Shown here: one piece after another, positions 10,158 to 17,948 of the stretch
Layout: every line of letters begins with the position of its first letter
Numbering within the stretch: the first letter of the stretch is position 1
DNA from: Amycolatopsis sp. 2-15
Lineage (GTDB): Bacteria > Actinomycetota > Actinomycetes > Mycobacteriales > Pseudonocardiaceae
Assembly (NCBI RefSeq): GCF_030285625.1
Contig: NZ_CP127294.1
Span: 9,494,001 to 9,558,000, forward strand
DNA: 64,000 nt
Direction of reading: 5' to 3'
The notes under the pieces: generated by a model
What the model saw: only the letters and a program-made list of their open reading frames with translations
Databases searched by the model: none
What the model was told of the DNA's origin: nothing
Made by a program: the position numbers and the translations under genes

Positions 10158-10263
10158 GAGTTTAGACCCCTTGACTGCCCACGACGCCGACCCCTAGCAT
10201 CGAGTTTAGACCCCAAAACTTCCGATCGAATATCGCTCGGTCGACGAGTTTAGGGGCCAAACA
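10158..10263. promoter_or_regulatory. Three-copy GAGTTTAG operator array
   Basis: The divergent promoter region carries GAGTTTAGACCCC at 10158-10170 and 10202-10214 (the second extended to AAAAC at 10219), and GAGTTTAGGGGCCAAAC from 10246. The last two read as imperfect palindromes GTTTnnn...AAAC. The first copy sits at the start of the HTH gene and the third just before the ribosome site of the plus-strand operon. This placement suits binding by the adjacent HTH protein to control both directions. Binding is inferred. Confidence 0.6.
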
Positions 10264-10275
10264 CTTGGAGGGGTG

Positions 10276-10449
10276 ATGAGCACACGACGGTCACGCGGAC
10301 CTCAGCCCGCCCGTGCGCCGCGCGGCCGTGCAGGCGATGCGCCGCACGCCAACGCGCCGACGCACGGGTCGATCCGATGCCGCGCAGCGGCACTTTTCGG
10401 TGGCACTCACGTGGAGGCGACTTGCAGCCCGTGTCTCGGAGAGCGCTGA
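10276..10449 (+). CDS. 57-residue protein, first gene of coupled operon
   Basis: A short frame with a strong ribosome site (TTGGAGGGG ending 2 bases before ATG 10276). It is Arg-rich at the N-terminus with a CSPC motif near the end, perhaps metal-binding. Its TGA shares a base with the ATG of the next gene (TGATG at 10447-10451), so translation is coupled. The function is unknown. Confidence 0.5.
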   Translation: MSTRRSRGPQPARAPRGRAGDAPHANAPTHGSIRCRAAALFGGTHVEATCSPCLGER

Positions 10450-10748
10450 TGGTGAGGCACGCTGCGAGCGCGACTCGCCCTGCACGCTGCACGATGGCCG
10501 TTCATGCCGGAGTGAACGCGGGCACGCTGTCCAGGCTGGTGATCGCGGTCATCGCCACCGGCGTGATCGTGGCCGTAGTCGTCCTCGCCGGCGGGCTGCT
10601 CTGCGCCGGCCTCGTGCCCCGGCAGATCCCATCCCCACCGAGCCCAGCAGGCTGCGCCTCCCCTCCTCAGGTGCAGCCGGGCGCGGTCCGGCACCCTCCC
10701 CCTTCGCCGCCGGACCGCGCCACCCACAACTCCCGGAGACCATTGTGA
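10449..10748 (+). CDS. Small single-span membrane protein
   Basis: 99 residues with one long hydrophobic segment (~residues 30-52, LVIAVIATGVIVAVVVLAGGLL) and a Pro-rich tail. It starts at the ATG overlapping the previous stop and ends with TGA overlapping the next GTG (GTGA at 10745-10748). Tight coupling on both sides is the main evidence that it is translated. The function is unknown. Confidence 0.5.
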   Translation: MVRHAASATRPARCTMAVHAGVNAGTLSRLVIAVIATGVIVAVVVLAGGLLCAGLVPRQIPSPPSPAGCASPPQVQPGAVRHPPPSPPDRATHNSRRPL

Positions 10749-11317
10749 TCACCGAACTGAACCGCATCATCAGCGCCATCAGCCGCTCTGTCCCACCGCA
10801 CTCGTCGCACCGCGCCCGAGGCAACCAGCCGGTTCGCGCCGTCCCCACGGTGGCTCCCGGTGTTGTGGTGCGCGGCGACACCCCTGGGCGCATTGCACTC
10901 GGCCTGGTCGAGACCGCGAGCAAACGTGGCTGGGAAAACGCTTACTCCGACGACCCCCAGATCATCGCCGCAGCCTGGCGGCCGGACGACGTGGAGCCCG
11001 AGAGCCTGCACCGTCTGCTCGCTGCCGGCCGGCAAGCCCGCTCATGGCTGGAAAACCACGCCCTGCCCGACGGTTTCGCCCTGATCGAGCACGCCGACGC
11101 AATCGTCTGCGATCACCAGAATCCACAGCGCAAGCAGCTTTCCCAAACACTCCACAATGGACACGGGAACCTCGCCACCGGCGAGCTGGTACAGCCGCCG
11201 TTCCGGCGGCCGCAGCCTCGATCCACCGCAACGACAACCGCCACGGCCGACGCATGTCGGAGAGCAGCCGGCAACACGCCCGAGGCATCCGGCACTGACC
11301 GCTCCTGCTCGTCGTGA
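10745..11317 (+). CDS. 190-residue hypothetical protein in coupled operon
   Basis: It starts at the GTG overlapping the previous stop. The first ~120 residues look like a folded, partly helical domain (VITELNRIISAISRSVP, IALGLVETASKRGWENA, DDVEPESLHRLLAAGRQARSWLE); the tail is low-complexity and may be less constrained. Its stop again overlaps the next GTG (11314-11317). I do not recognise the family. Confidence 0.5.
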   Translation: MITELNRIISAISRSVPPHSSHRARGNQPVRAVPTVAPGVVVRGDTPGRIALGLVETASKRGWENAYSDDPQIIAAAWRPDDVEPESLHRLLAAGRQARSWLENHALPDGFALIEHADAIVCDHQNPQRKQLSQTLHNGHGNLATGELVQPPFRRPQPRSTATTTATADACRRAAGNTPEASGTDRSCSS

Positions 11318-11799
11318 TCGGCTGGAACGCGATCATGGCCTTCTTCGCGTTGCTGCTGGTGGGCGGCGCCGGGCTGGTCGTGGCGCAGTACAACCATCAG
11401 CAACGAGCATGCCGTAACCAAGACGGGGAGGCCTCAGGCCCGCTCGGCGGACTCGTCGCCGAGGCCGCCACCACGACCACGACATCCGCGACGTCGTCAG
11501 CCACGCCACGGCAGGACCCGTCCACCGACGCCTGGCCGCCTCCCGGCTCGACCGTCCCAACCGTGCCACTGCCGAAGATACGAGCCCGGCGAGTACGCGG
11601 ATACATCACGCGCCGCCGCCCCGCGACTCGCCCAGCCACAGAGCGCAGTCGGCTCCGGCGGAAACCCGGCGAGAAGCAGCCGGATCACGCGCCCCAAACG
11701 CCTGCTGCCCAGCACGCATCCGCCGTGCACTGGCCCGACGATGACCTCGACAACCACACAAGTCAGACCCGGAGCCGAAAAGACCACACCGTCGGCTGA
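11314..11799 (+). CDS. Membrane-anchored low-complexity protein
   Basis: 161 residues. One N-terminal hydrophobic span (IMAFFALLLVGGAGLVVAQY, ~6-25) is followed by a Thr/Ser/Pro/Arg-rich tail without recognisable domains. The GTG start is coupled to the previous gene by a 4-base overlap. The beginning looks real; the C-terminal extent is less certain because the sequence becomes compositionally biased. Confidence 0.4.
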   Translation: MIGWNAIMAFFALLLVGGAGLVVAQYNHQQRACRNQDGEASGPLGGLVAEAATTTTTSATSSATPRQDPSTDAWPPPGSTVPTVPLPKIRARRVRGYITRRRPATRPATERSRLRRKPGEKQPDHAPQTPAAQHASAVHWPDDDLDNHTSQTRSRKDHTVG

Positions 11800-12113
11800 C
11801 GAACCGCCAGAACCCCACACAACCAGTCCTGGCCCTCCCACTCGAGCCGCTTGCGTCGCCACAGTCACAACCGCGCTCGCCCCGGTCAACCCGCGCGATG
11901 CGGACCAGACCGGCTCGGCCGAGGCCCGCACTAAGCAACGCCGTGAAGCGGCACCAGCACGAAACACTGGTGGAGCAAACGCGGAAACGGCTGTTGGCGT
12001 AGCTTTCCCAGTGCGACCCGACGCCGAGGATCATCTCGCCGGCGACGCCGAGCACGGCCGACGACCCGTGGCAGCACGCGGCCGACCCCCTGCCCGGCCG
12101 TCAACCAGCAAGG
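11800..12113. other. 314-bp gap, nothing convincing
   Basis: A forward frame starting at 11741 runs through this stretch but is biased in composition, overlaps genes on both sides and has no ribosome site, so I do not call it. No repeat or RNA gene is seen. It separates the accessory module from the conserved rlmN side. Confidence 0.35.
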
Positions 12114-12386
12114 TCAGGCAGTCGCGACCCAGGGCGCGAGCAGCACCTCAAGATCCGCATCCGACAACGCCCGCGGGCTTTCGCCGAAACCCTGCCAACG
12201 GGCCGCGTCGCGGGCGGCGTGGAAGTCCACCGCGTACGCGCGCATCAGCACGTACATGAAGCTCTCCGAGTCGAAGCGCTCGCCCAGCAGCGTGCGGGCC
12301 GCGCGGGCGACCGCCACGCCGCCGGTGATGTCGCGCAGCTTCAGTTCTTCCGCCGCCGGGTCGAGGAGGCAGGGCGTTGAAATCAC
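12114..12386 (-). CDS. Small hypothetical protein downstream of rlmN
   Basis: About 90 residues, acidic and helical (LKLRDITGGVAVARAARTLLGERFDSESFMYVLMRAYAV is its core region, given here only in part). GTG 12386 has a GGGAAAG tract upstream; an earlier ATG at 12443 would overlap rlmN. It follows rlmN by 29 bp on the same strand. The family is not recognised. Confidence 0.5.
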   Translation of the reverse strand: MISTPCLLDPAAEELKLRDITGGVAVARAARTLLGERFDSESFMYVLMRAYAVDFHAARDAARWQGFGESPRALSDADLEVLLAPWVATA

Positions 12387-12415
12387 AGGAACTTTCCCAT
12401 CACTGAAACGAAAAC

Positions 12416-13522
12416 TCAGCCTTCGGCAGCCAACTGGCCACACGCCGCCGCAATGTCCTGACCACGGGTGTCACGCACCGTGCAGGCTACGCCCCCGGCA
12501 TTCACCAGCCGCACGAACTCCCGCTCCACCGGCTTCGGCGACGCATCCCACTTGCTGCCCGGAGTCGGGTTCAACGGAATCACGTTCACATGCACCAACT
12601 GACCCAGATGCTTGCGCAACCGCTTGGCCAGCAACTCCGCCCGCCACGGCTGGTCGTTGATGTCCCGGATCAACGCGTACTCGATCGACACCCGACGGCC
12701 CGACGTGTCCGCGTAATACCGGGCAGCCGAAAGAACCTCATCCACCGACCACCGGTTGTTCACCGGCACCAACGTGTCCCGCAACTCGTCATCCGGCGTA
12801 TGCAGCGACACCGCCAACCGCACCTGCATCTTCTCGTCCGCCAGCTTCCGGATCGCCGGCGCCAACCCCACCGTCGACACCGTCACCGAACGCTGACCAA
12901 TCCCCAAACCCTCCGGAGAAGGATCCGTAATCCGCCGCACCGCCGCCACCACCCGCCGGTAATTCGCGAGAGGTTCCCCCATGCCCATTAGGACGATGTT
13001 CGACAGGCGGCCCGGGCCGCCGGGCATGTCGCCGTCGCGCATGACGGCGGCGGCGGAGCGGACCTGGTCGACGATCTCGGCCGTCGACAGGTTGCGGTCG
13101 AGGCCGCCCTGGCCGGTGGCGCAGAAGGGGCACGCCATGCCGCAGCCGGCCTGGCTGGAGATGCACAGCGTGGCGCGGTCGGGGTAGCGCATGAGCACGC
13201 TCTCGAGCAGCGTGCCGTCGTGGGCGCGCCACAGCGTCTTGCGCGTGGCGCCGTTGTCGGCGGACAGCGCGCGGACCTCGGTGAGCAGCGCGGGCATCAG
13301 GTCCGCGACCAGGCGCTCACGCGCGGTCGCCGGGATGTCCGTCATGGCGGCCGGGTCGACGGTCAGGCGCGAGAAGTAGTGGTTCGACAGCTGCTTCGCG
13401 CGGAAGGCCTTCTCCCCCAGCTCCACCACGGCCTCGGCCCGCTCGGCGGAGGTGAGGTCGGCGAGGTGACGCGGCGGCAGGCCGCGCTTGGGCGCGTCGA
13501 AAACAAGGGGGAGGGCAGTCAT
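12416..13522 (-). CDS. rlmN: 23S rRNA/tRNA adenine-C2 methyltransferase RlmN
   Basis: 368 residues of the radical-SAM methyltransferase RlmN, which methylates A2503 of 23S rRNA and A37 of some tRNAs. The CGMACPFC motif supplies the three Fe-S cysteines, and [10 protein letters not shown] and the C-terminal [12 protein letters not shown] (catalytic Cys) are present; the length is normal. Codon use changes sharply near 12975: the N-terminal half uses C-ending codons, the C-terminal half prefers G- or T-ending ones (TTG, GGT, ATT, CGG). I infer a recombinant, mosaic gene. Confidence 0.93.
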   Translation of the reverse strand: MTALPLVFDAPKRGLPPRHLADLTSAERAEAVVELGEKAFRAKQLSNHYFSRLTVDPAAMTDIPATARERLVADLMPALLTEVRALSADNGATRKTLWRAHDGTLLESVLMRYPDRATLCISSQAGCGMACPFCATGQGGLDRNLSTAEIVDQVRSAAAVMRDGDMPGGPGRLSNIVLMGMGEPLANYRRVVAAVRRITDPSPEGLGIGQRSVTVSTVGLAPAIRKLADEKMQVRLAVSLHTPDDELRDTLVPVNNRWSVDEVLSAARYYADTSGRRVSIEYALIRDINDQPWRAELLAKRLRKHLGQLVHVNVIPLNPTPGSKWDASPKPVEREFVRLVNAGGVACTVRDTRGQDIAAACGQLAAEG

Positions 13523-13671
13523 AACCGATCCAGTATTCCACGTCCACCGGACACGCCGTCAGCACTCCCCCGGTCGTGTGCTGCCAGTCACCACCCGACC
13601 GAGGCGGCCGACCGCGAAGACGGCGCCGTTCGCCGTGCTCGCGGTCGGCTTGGCGTGTCCCGTGTGGACAG

Positions 13672-15324
13672 TCAGGCTGTCAGGGTTTCGAACCGCCGCA
13701 AGGTCTCGTCGCCGCCCAGCGCCTGGGTAATCGAGTGCAGGTCCGGACTGCGGGTGGAGCCGGTGATGGCGATGCGGATGATCTGCGACGCTTCACGGAT
13801 GGAGCCCGGGAACGCGTCGGGGTCCTTCTTGAGCTCCTTGGCGTTCTTGGCGAAGCCGTGCTTGGCCGCGACGTCGCGGATCTGCTGGAACCACTCCTGG
13901 CCGTCGTCGAGCTGCCGGTAGTTCGCGACGAAGTCCGCCGCCACGGCGCGCACGACGTCCGGCGCCACGCCGAGGGCGGCGATGCGCTCGTCGTCCGGGC
14001 CGGTCACGGGCGCGTGCAGCTGCGGGAAGAAGAAGCCGTAGACCGCGCGGAACTCGCTCCACTTCTTGAGGTCCTTGCGCGGGTTCTCGGCGCCTTCGCG
14101 CTCGACGGCCAGCGCGCGCAGAGCCAGCTCCTCCGACGAGGAGAGCACCGACAGCAGCTCCGGGTCGAAGCGCTGCGCCCACGTGCGCACGGCGGCGAGA
14201 ATCTCCGCGCCGGACATCGTCGCGATGTGGTCGGCGGAGATGTCGTCGAGCTTCACGAGGTCCACGAGCGGTCCCGCGACGCCCATCTCGTCGAGGTTGA
14301 TCGGCTCGTCCAGCGCCTGGGCCAGCGGCAGCTCGGCGAGGCGGCCGTTGGCGAGCCCGCGCAGGTAGTACAGGACGGCCTCGACGGGATAGCCGGCCTC
14401 GATGTAGAAGTCGACCGACGCCTCGGGGTCCTTGCGCTTGGAGAGCTTGCGCTTGCTGCCGCCCTCCTGCTTCATCAGCGGGGCGATGTGCGCGTAGGTG
14501 ATCGGCTCGAAGCCGAGCGAGTCGAACAGCTGCTGGTGCACCGGCACGGACGAGATCCACTCGTCGCCGCGGATGACGAGGTTCACGCGCATGAGGTGGT
14601 CGTCCACGGCGTGCGCGAAGTGGTAGGTCGGCAGCCGGGGGCTCTGGTCGGAGCTCTTGAGGATCACCACGTCGTTGCGGTTGGCCTCGGCCTCGATCGT
14701 GCCGCGGATGGCGTCGGTGAAGCGCACGCGGGCGCCGGTGTCGTCGGGCGCGCGGAACCGCACGACCCAAGGCTCGCCGGCGTCGAGCTTCGCCTGCACG
14801 TCGGCCGGGTCGGCGTCGCGCCAGATCGCCCACGCGCCGTAGTAGCCGGTGGGCAGCTTCGTGGCCTGCTGGCGCGCGGTGATGGACGCGAGCTCGTCCT
14901 TCGTGGCGAAGTCGATGTACGCGCGGCCTTCGCGCAGCAGCTGCCGCACATACGTGAGGTAGATCTGCTCACGGCCCGACTGCTGGTACGGGCCGTAGTC
15001 GCCGCCGCGCAGGGTGTCCTCGTCGGCCTGCAGACCGAAGTAGGAGAAGCCGCGCTCGAACTGCTCCAGCGCGCCCTCGACCTCGCGCGACTGGTCGGTG
15101 TCCTCGACGCGCACCAGGTAGCGGCCGCCGGAGCGGCGGGCGACGTCCTGGTCGATCGTGGCCACGTAGATGCCACCGATGTGCACGAACCCCGTGGGGG
15201 ACGGGCCGAACCGGGTCACCTTCGCGTCGTCGGGCAGCTGCCGCGCCGGGTAGCGCTGCTCCCAGTGCTCCGGCTCGGGCAGGTCCGCGGGGAACAGGGC
15301 GTCGATGACCACTCGGTCCAGCAT
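13672..15324 (-). CDS. gltX: Atypical glutamyl-tRNA synthetase
   Basis: 550 residues of a class I GluRS/GlnRS-type enzyme, which charges tRNA with glutamate. A HIGH-type FGPSPTGFVHIGG lies near the N-terminus, a VRVEDTDQSREV block follows, and the KMSKS equivalent is KLSKR near residue 293. It is longer than the usual ~490-residue actinobacterial GltX, with an expanded C-terminal part. ATG 15324 is used because the upstream frame is non-coding. It is divergent from the PadR gene. It may be a second copy beside a housekeeping gltX elsewhere. Confidence 0.8.
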   Translation of the reverse strand: MLDRVVIDALFPADLPEPEHWEQRYPARQLPDDAKVTRFGPSPTGFVHIGGIYVATIDQDVARRSGGRYLVRVEDTDQSREVEGALEQFERGFSYFGLQADEDTLRGGDYGPYQQSGREQIYLTYVRQLLREGRAYIDFATKDELASITARQQATKLPTGYYGAWAIWRDADPADVQAKLDAGEPWVVRFRAPDDTGARVRFTDAIRGTIEAEANRNDVVILKSSDQSPRLPTYHFAHAVDDHLMRVNLVIRGDEWISSVPVHQQLFDSLGFEPITYAHIAPLMKQEGGSKRKLSKRKDPEASVDFYIEAGYPVEAVLYYLRGLANGRLAELPLAQALDEPINLDEMGVAGPLVDLVKLDDISADHIATMSGAEILAAVRTWAQRFDPELLSVLSSSEELALRALAVEREGAENPRKDLKKWSEFRAVYGFFFPQLHAPVTGPDDERIAALGVAPDVVRAVAADFVANYRQLDDGQEWFQQIRDVAAKHGFAKNAKELKKDPDAFPGSIREASQIIRIAITGSTRSPDLHSITQALGGDETLRRFETLTA

Positions 15325-15445
15325 GGGGGGTCGGGTCTCCCAGGTCGGTTCAGCGCTTCTTCTTACTCCTTCGAGTATCTCCGACCACCGCAAACGTCCC
15401 TCGCGCAGGTCCGCGACAGTCGGTAGGTTGCATCGCGACCGTTTT

Positions 15446-15455
15446 CGATATATCG
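15446..15455. promoter_or_regulatory. PadR-type palindromic operator
   Basis: CGATATATCG is a perfect 10-bp palindrome within an AT-rich patch (TTTTCGATATATCGTGAA) between the divergent GluRS gene and the PadR gene, about 100 bp before the latter. ATAT-centred palindromes are typical of PadR sites, so autoregulation is likely. Confidence 0.6.
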
Positions 15456-15552
15456 TGAACCAGTCGCAACCGTTCGGCGAGATCGCGGGCTCAAAGGCGC
15501 TCTCGCACGCCTCGGCGGAGCCGAGGCAGACAACACAGAAAGGAACATCGAC

Positions 15553-16206
15553 ATGAGGCACCCTCACCCCGGTGCGCGAGGCGCGCACCAACACGGAGAA
15601 CACGGTCGTCCCGCTTTCGGCCCCTTCGGCCGCGAGTTCGGCGACTTCGGCTTCGGCCCCGGCGGCCCGATGGGTCGCGGCCGGCGAGGCCACGGCGGTC
15701 CCGGCGGACGACGAGGCCACGGCCCGCGTCGCGGCCGGCGCGGTGACGTCCGCGCGGCGATCCTGACCCTGCTCGCGGAACAGCCGCGGCACGGTTACGA
15801 GATCATCCGCGAGATCGGCGAGCGCAGTGGCGGCTTCTGGAAGCCCAGCCCCGGCTCGATCTACCCGACGCTGCAGATGCTGGCCGACGAAGGCCTGGTC
15901 GTGAGCAAGGACGAGAACGGCAAGAAGCTGTTCGAGCTCACCGACGAGGGCCGCGCGGCCGCGGAGCAGCAGACCGGCACCCCGCCGTGGGAGCACTTCG
16001 CCGAGGACGTCGACCCCGTCGAGGTCGACCTGCGCAAGGCGGGCGCCACGCTCGCGGCGGCGGTCGTACAGGTGATGCGCGCCGGCAGCGCGAGCCAGCA
16101 GGCTCGGGTGGTCGACGTGCTCAACGAGGCCCGGCGCTCGGTCTACTCGATCCTCGGCGAGGTCGAGGTCGACGAAACCGACGATTCGCCGGAAGAAGCA
16201 GAGTGA
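15553..16206 (+). CDS. PadR-family transcriptional regulator
   Basis: 217 residues. After a ~65-residue Gly/His/Arg-rich leader comes the PadR winged helix: VRAAILTLLAEQPRHGYEI, then WKPSPGSIYPTLQMLADEGLV, followed by a C-terminal helical dimerisation region. PadR proteins usually repress transporters or stress genes in response to small ligands. An AAAGGA tract precedes the ATG. The His/Gly-rich leader could bind metal, which is speculation. The 3' end overlaps the convergent methyltransferase gene by 64 bp. Confidence 0.9.
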   Translation: MRHPHPGARGAHQHGEHGRPAFGPFGREFGDFGFGPGGPMGRGRRGHGGPGGRRGHGPRRGRRGDVRAAILTLLAEQPRHGYEIIREIGERSGGFWKPSPGSIYPTLQMLADEGLVVSKDENGKKLFELTDEGRAAAEQQTGTPPWEHFAEDVDPVEVDLRKAGATLAAAVVQVMRAGSASQQARVVDVLNEARRSVYSILGEVEVDETDDSPEEAE

Positions 16207-16979
16207 CCCGGCAGGACGAGGCCGGTGGGCTTCACCCGCGTGTGCACGCGGTAGCCCACCGGCAGCGTCACCCCGGCCCCGCCGGCCGTGCTGATCGTGC
16301 GCTTGTGCACGTCGGCCACGGCCCGCGCGGCGACCTGCGCGCTGAACTCGATCTTCAGCACTGACTCCATGGCGGCGTGGTCGGTGAACAACCAGCGCGT
16401 CGCCACGCGCCGGAGGCTGAAGCCCTCGCCTTCGAAGAACTTCTCGATCTCCGCGGGGTCGTAATGCGGGATGTCCGCCCGCAGCCAGCCGCCGTAGGGC
16501 TCGCTCGTCGCGTCGAGATCGACGATCAGGATCGACCCGCCGGGCCGCAGCACGCGTTCCGCTTCACGCAGCCCCGGTTCGCAGCCGGGGCCGAAGAAGT
16601 ACGCCGTGCGTGCGTGGACCACGTCGACGCTCGCGTCGTCGACCGGCAGCCGCTGCGCGCGGCCTTCGCGCACTGACACGTTCGGCAGTTCCCGCACGCG
16701 CTTCGCCGCGTCGCGCGCCAGTGGTGCATACGGCTCGACGCCGAGCACCGAGCGCGCGTCGCGGGCGAAGCGCGGCAAGTGGAATCCGTCACCACAACCG
16801 AGGTCGAGAACGTCGCGGCCGGTCCAGTCGCACTCCTCGCGAAGGACCCGCCAGATCTCGCCGTCGACGTCCTGCGCGCGGTTCTCCACCTCGTAGGCCT
16901 GCTGGTAGTACCAGATGTTGGGGCTCGGCACGACCTCGGTCGCGCGGGAGGAGCCGGCGGAGCGGGAGAACCATCGCAC
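16143..16979 (-). CDS. Class I SAM-dependent methyltransferase
   Basis: About 278 residues with a standard Rossmann-type methyltransferase core: DVLDLGCGDGFHL (motif I, ~residues 58-70), VLGVEPYAP, VDVVHARTAYFF, and RVLRPGGSILIVD. GTG 16979 is chosen because GGAG lies 6 bases upstream; TTG 16991 is an alternative. The substrate cannot be told from the sequence. The last ~20 codons lie antisense to the end of the PadR gene. Confidence 0.85.
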   Translation of the reverse strand: MRWFSRSAGSSRATEVVPSPNIWYYQQAYEVENRAQDVDGEIWRVLREECDWTGRDVLDLGCGDGFHLPRFARDARSVLGVEPYAPLARDAAKRVRELPNVSVREGRAQRLPVDDASVDVVHARTAYFFGPGCEPGLREAERVLRPGGSILIVDLDATSEPYGGWLRADIPHYDPAEIEKFFEGEGFSLRRVATRWLFTDHAAMESVLKIEFSAQVAARAVADVHKRTISTAGGAGVTLPVGYRVHTRVKPTGLVLPGHSASSGESSVSSTSTSPRIE

Positions 16980-17086
16980 GAACGACTCCAACGACGTCGG
17001 CCGCGAGCCGGTTCCGGGGTTCGGGGCTCACGGCGAGAAAATCACGGGCACCGCATAGACTTCTTGCTCACCGGGAGGAGGCCGCG

Positions 17087-17929
17087 ATGACCATCGGTTC
17101 GGCCAGCACAAGCGCGATTCCGGCCGGCCTCCCGTGCTGGATCGAGGTGGCCTGTCGCGACGAAGCGGTGTCGCAACAGTTCTACACGGGCTTGTTCGGC
17201 TGGCAGTACGACGTCCACCGCGACCCCGCCGCGCCCACCGGCCGCTACTGGGTCTCGTCGCTCGCCGGCGAGCCGACGGGCGGTCTCTACCAGGCCGGGG
17301 CGCAGAGCGCGCCCGGCTGGACGCTGCACGTCTCCGTGCCGCACACCGCGAGCGCGGCCGAATGGGTGGAGCACCTCGGCGGCCAGGTGACCTTGGGACC
17401 GGTCGCGATCCCCGACCGCGGCAGCATCCTGCACGCGATCGACGCGGCGGGCGCGCCCGTGGTGTTCTGGGAGGCGCCGCACGACTGGCGCTTCGTCACC
17501 GGGATCCCCAACACGTTCAGCGGCGCCGACCTCAACGCGCACGACGGCGCGGCGGCCGACCACTTCTACACCAAGCTCTTCAGCTACGCGAGCCACCAGA
17601 TCGGCGACGGCGAGAGCGTCGACTACGCGGAATACCTCATCGAGCACACACCCGTGCTGTATCGCTACGTGATGGGCCCGGAGTACAGCCGCGACACACC
17701 CCCGCACTGGCTGGTCTACTTCGAAGTCGACCCGGCGCGTGGCTGCGACGCGACGGCGGGGCAGGCGCTGATGCTCGGCGGGGCCGTGGTGATCCAGCCG
17801 TACGACACGCCGTTCGGCCGCATGGCGATCCTCGCCGACCCCGACGGCGCGGTGTTCGCGGTGATCGACCACTCGCGCACGCTCGACGACGTCGGCCGCG
17901 CCGAGGTCGACGACCCGTACGACGACTGA
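17087..17929 (+). CDS. VOC-family protein with two glyoxalase-like domains
   Basis: 280 residues made of two similar halves, each of the vicinal-oxygen-chelate type: GLPCWIEVACRDEAVSQQFY...FGW in the first and FSGADLNAHDG...FYTKLF in the second. The repeats suggest a monomeric two-module enzyme or binding protein, such as those related to antibiotic resistance or glyoxalase-like hydrolases. GGGAGGAG 6 bases before ATG 17087 fixes the start. The substrate is unknown. Confidence 0.85.
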   Translation: MTIGSASTSAIPAGLPCWIEVACRDEAVSQQFYTGLFGWQYDVHRDPAAPTGRYWVSSLAGEPTGGLYQAGAQSAPGWTLHVSVPHTASAAEWVEHLGGQVTLGPVAIPDRGSILHAIDAAGAPVVFWEAPHDWRFVTGIPNTFSGADLNAHDGAAADHFYTKLFSYASHQIGDGESVDYAEYLIEHTPVLYRYVMGPEYSRDTPPHWLVYFEVDPARGCDATAGQALMLGGAVVIQPYDTPFGRMAILADPDGAVFAVIDHSRTLDDVGRAEVDDPYDD

Positions 17930-17948
17930 GCCTGACAACGACTGGGGC

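Noticed and set aside
11741..12259. Forward frame of 172 codons
   Set aside because: Overlaps genes on both sides and is Pro/Arg/Thr-rich without structure; high-GC DNA gives many such frames.
13576..15426. 616-codon forward frame
   Set aside because: Antisense of the GluRS gene with typical shadow composition (Val/Ala/Arg/Leu).
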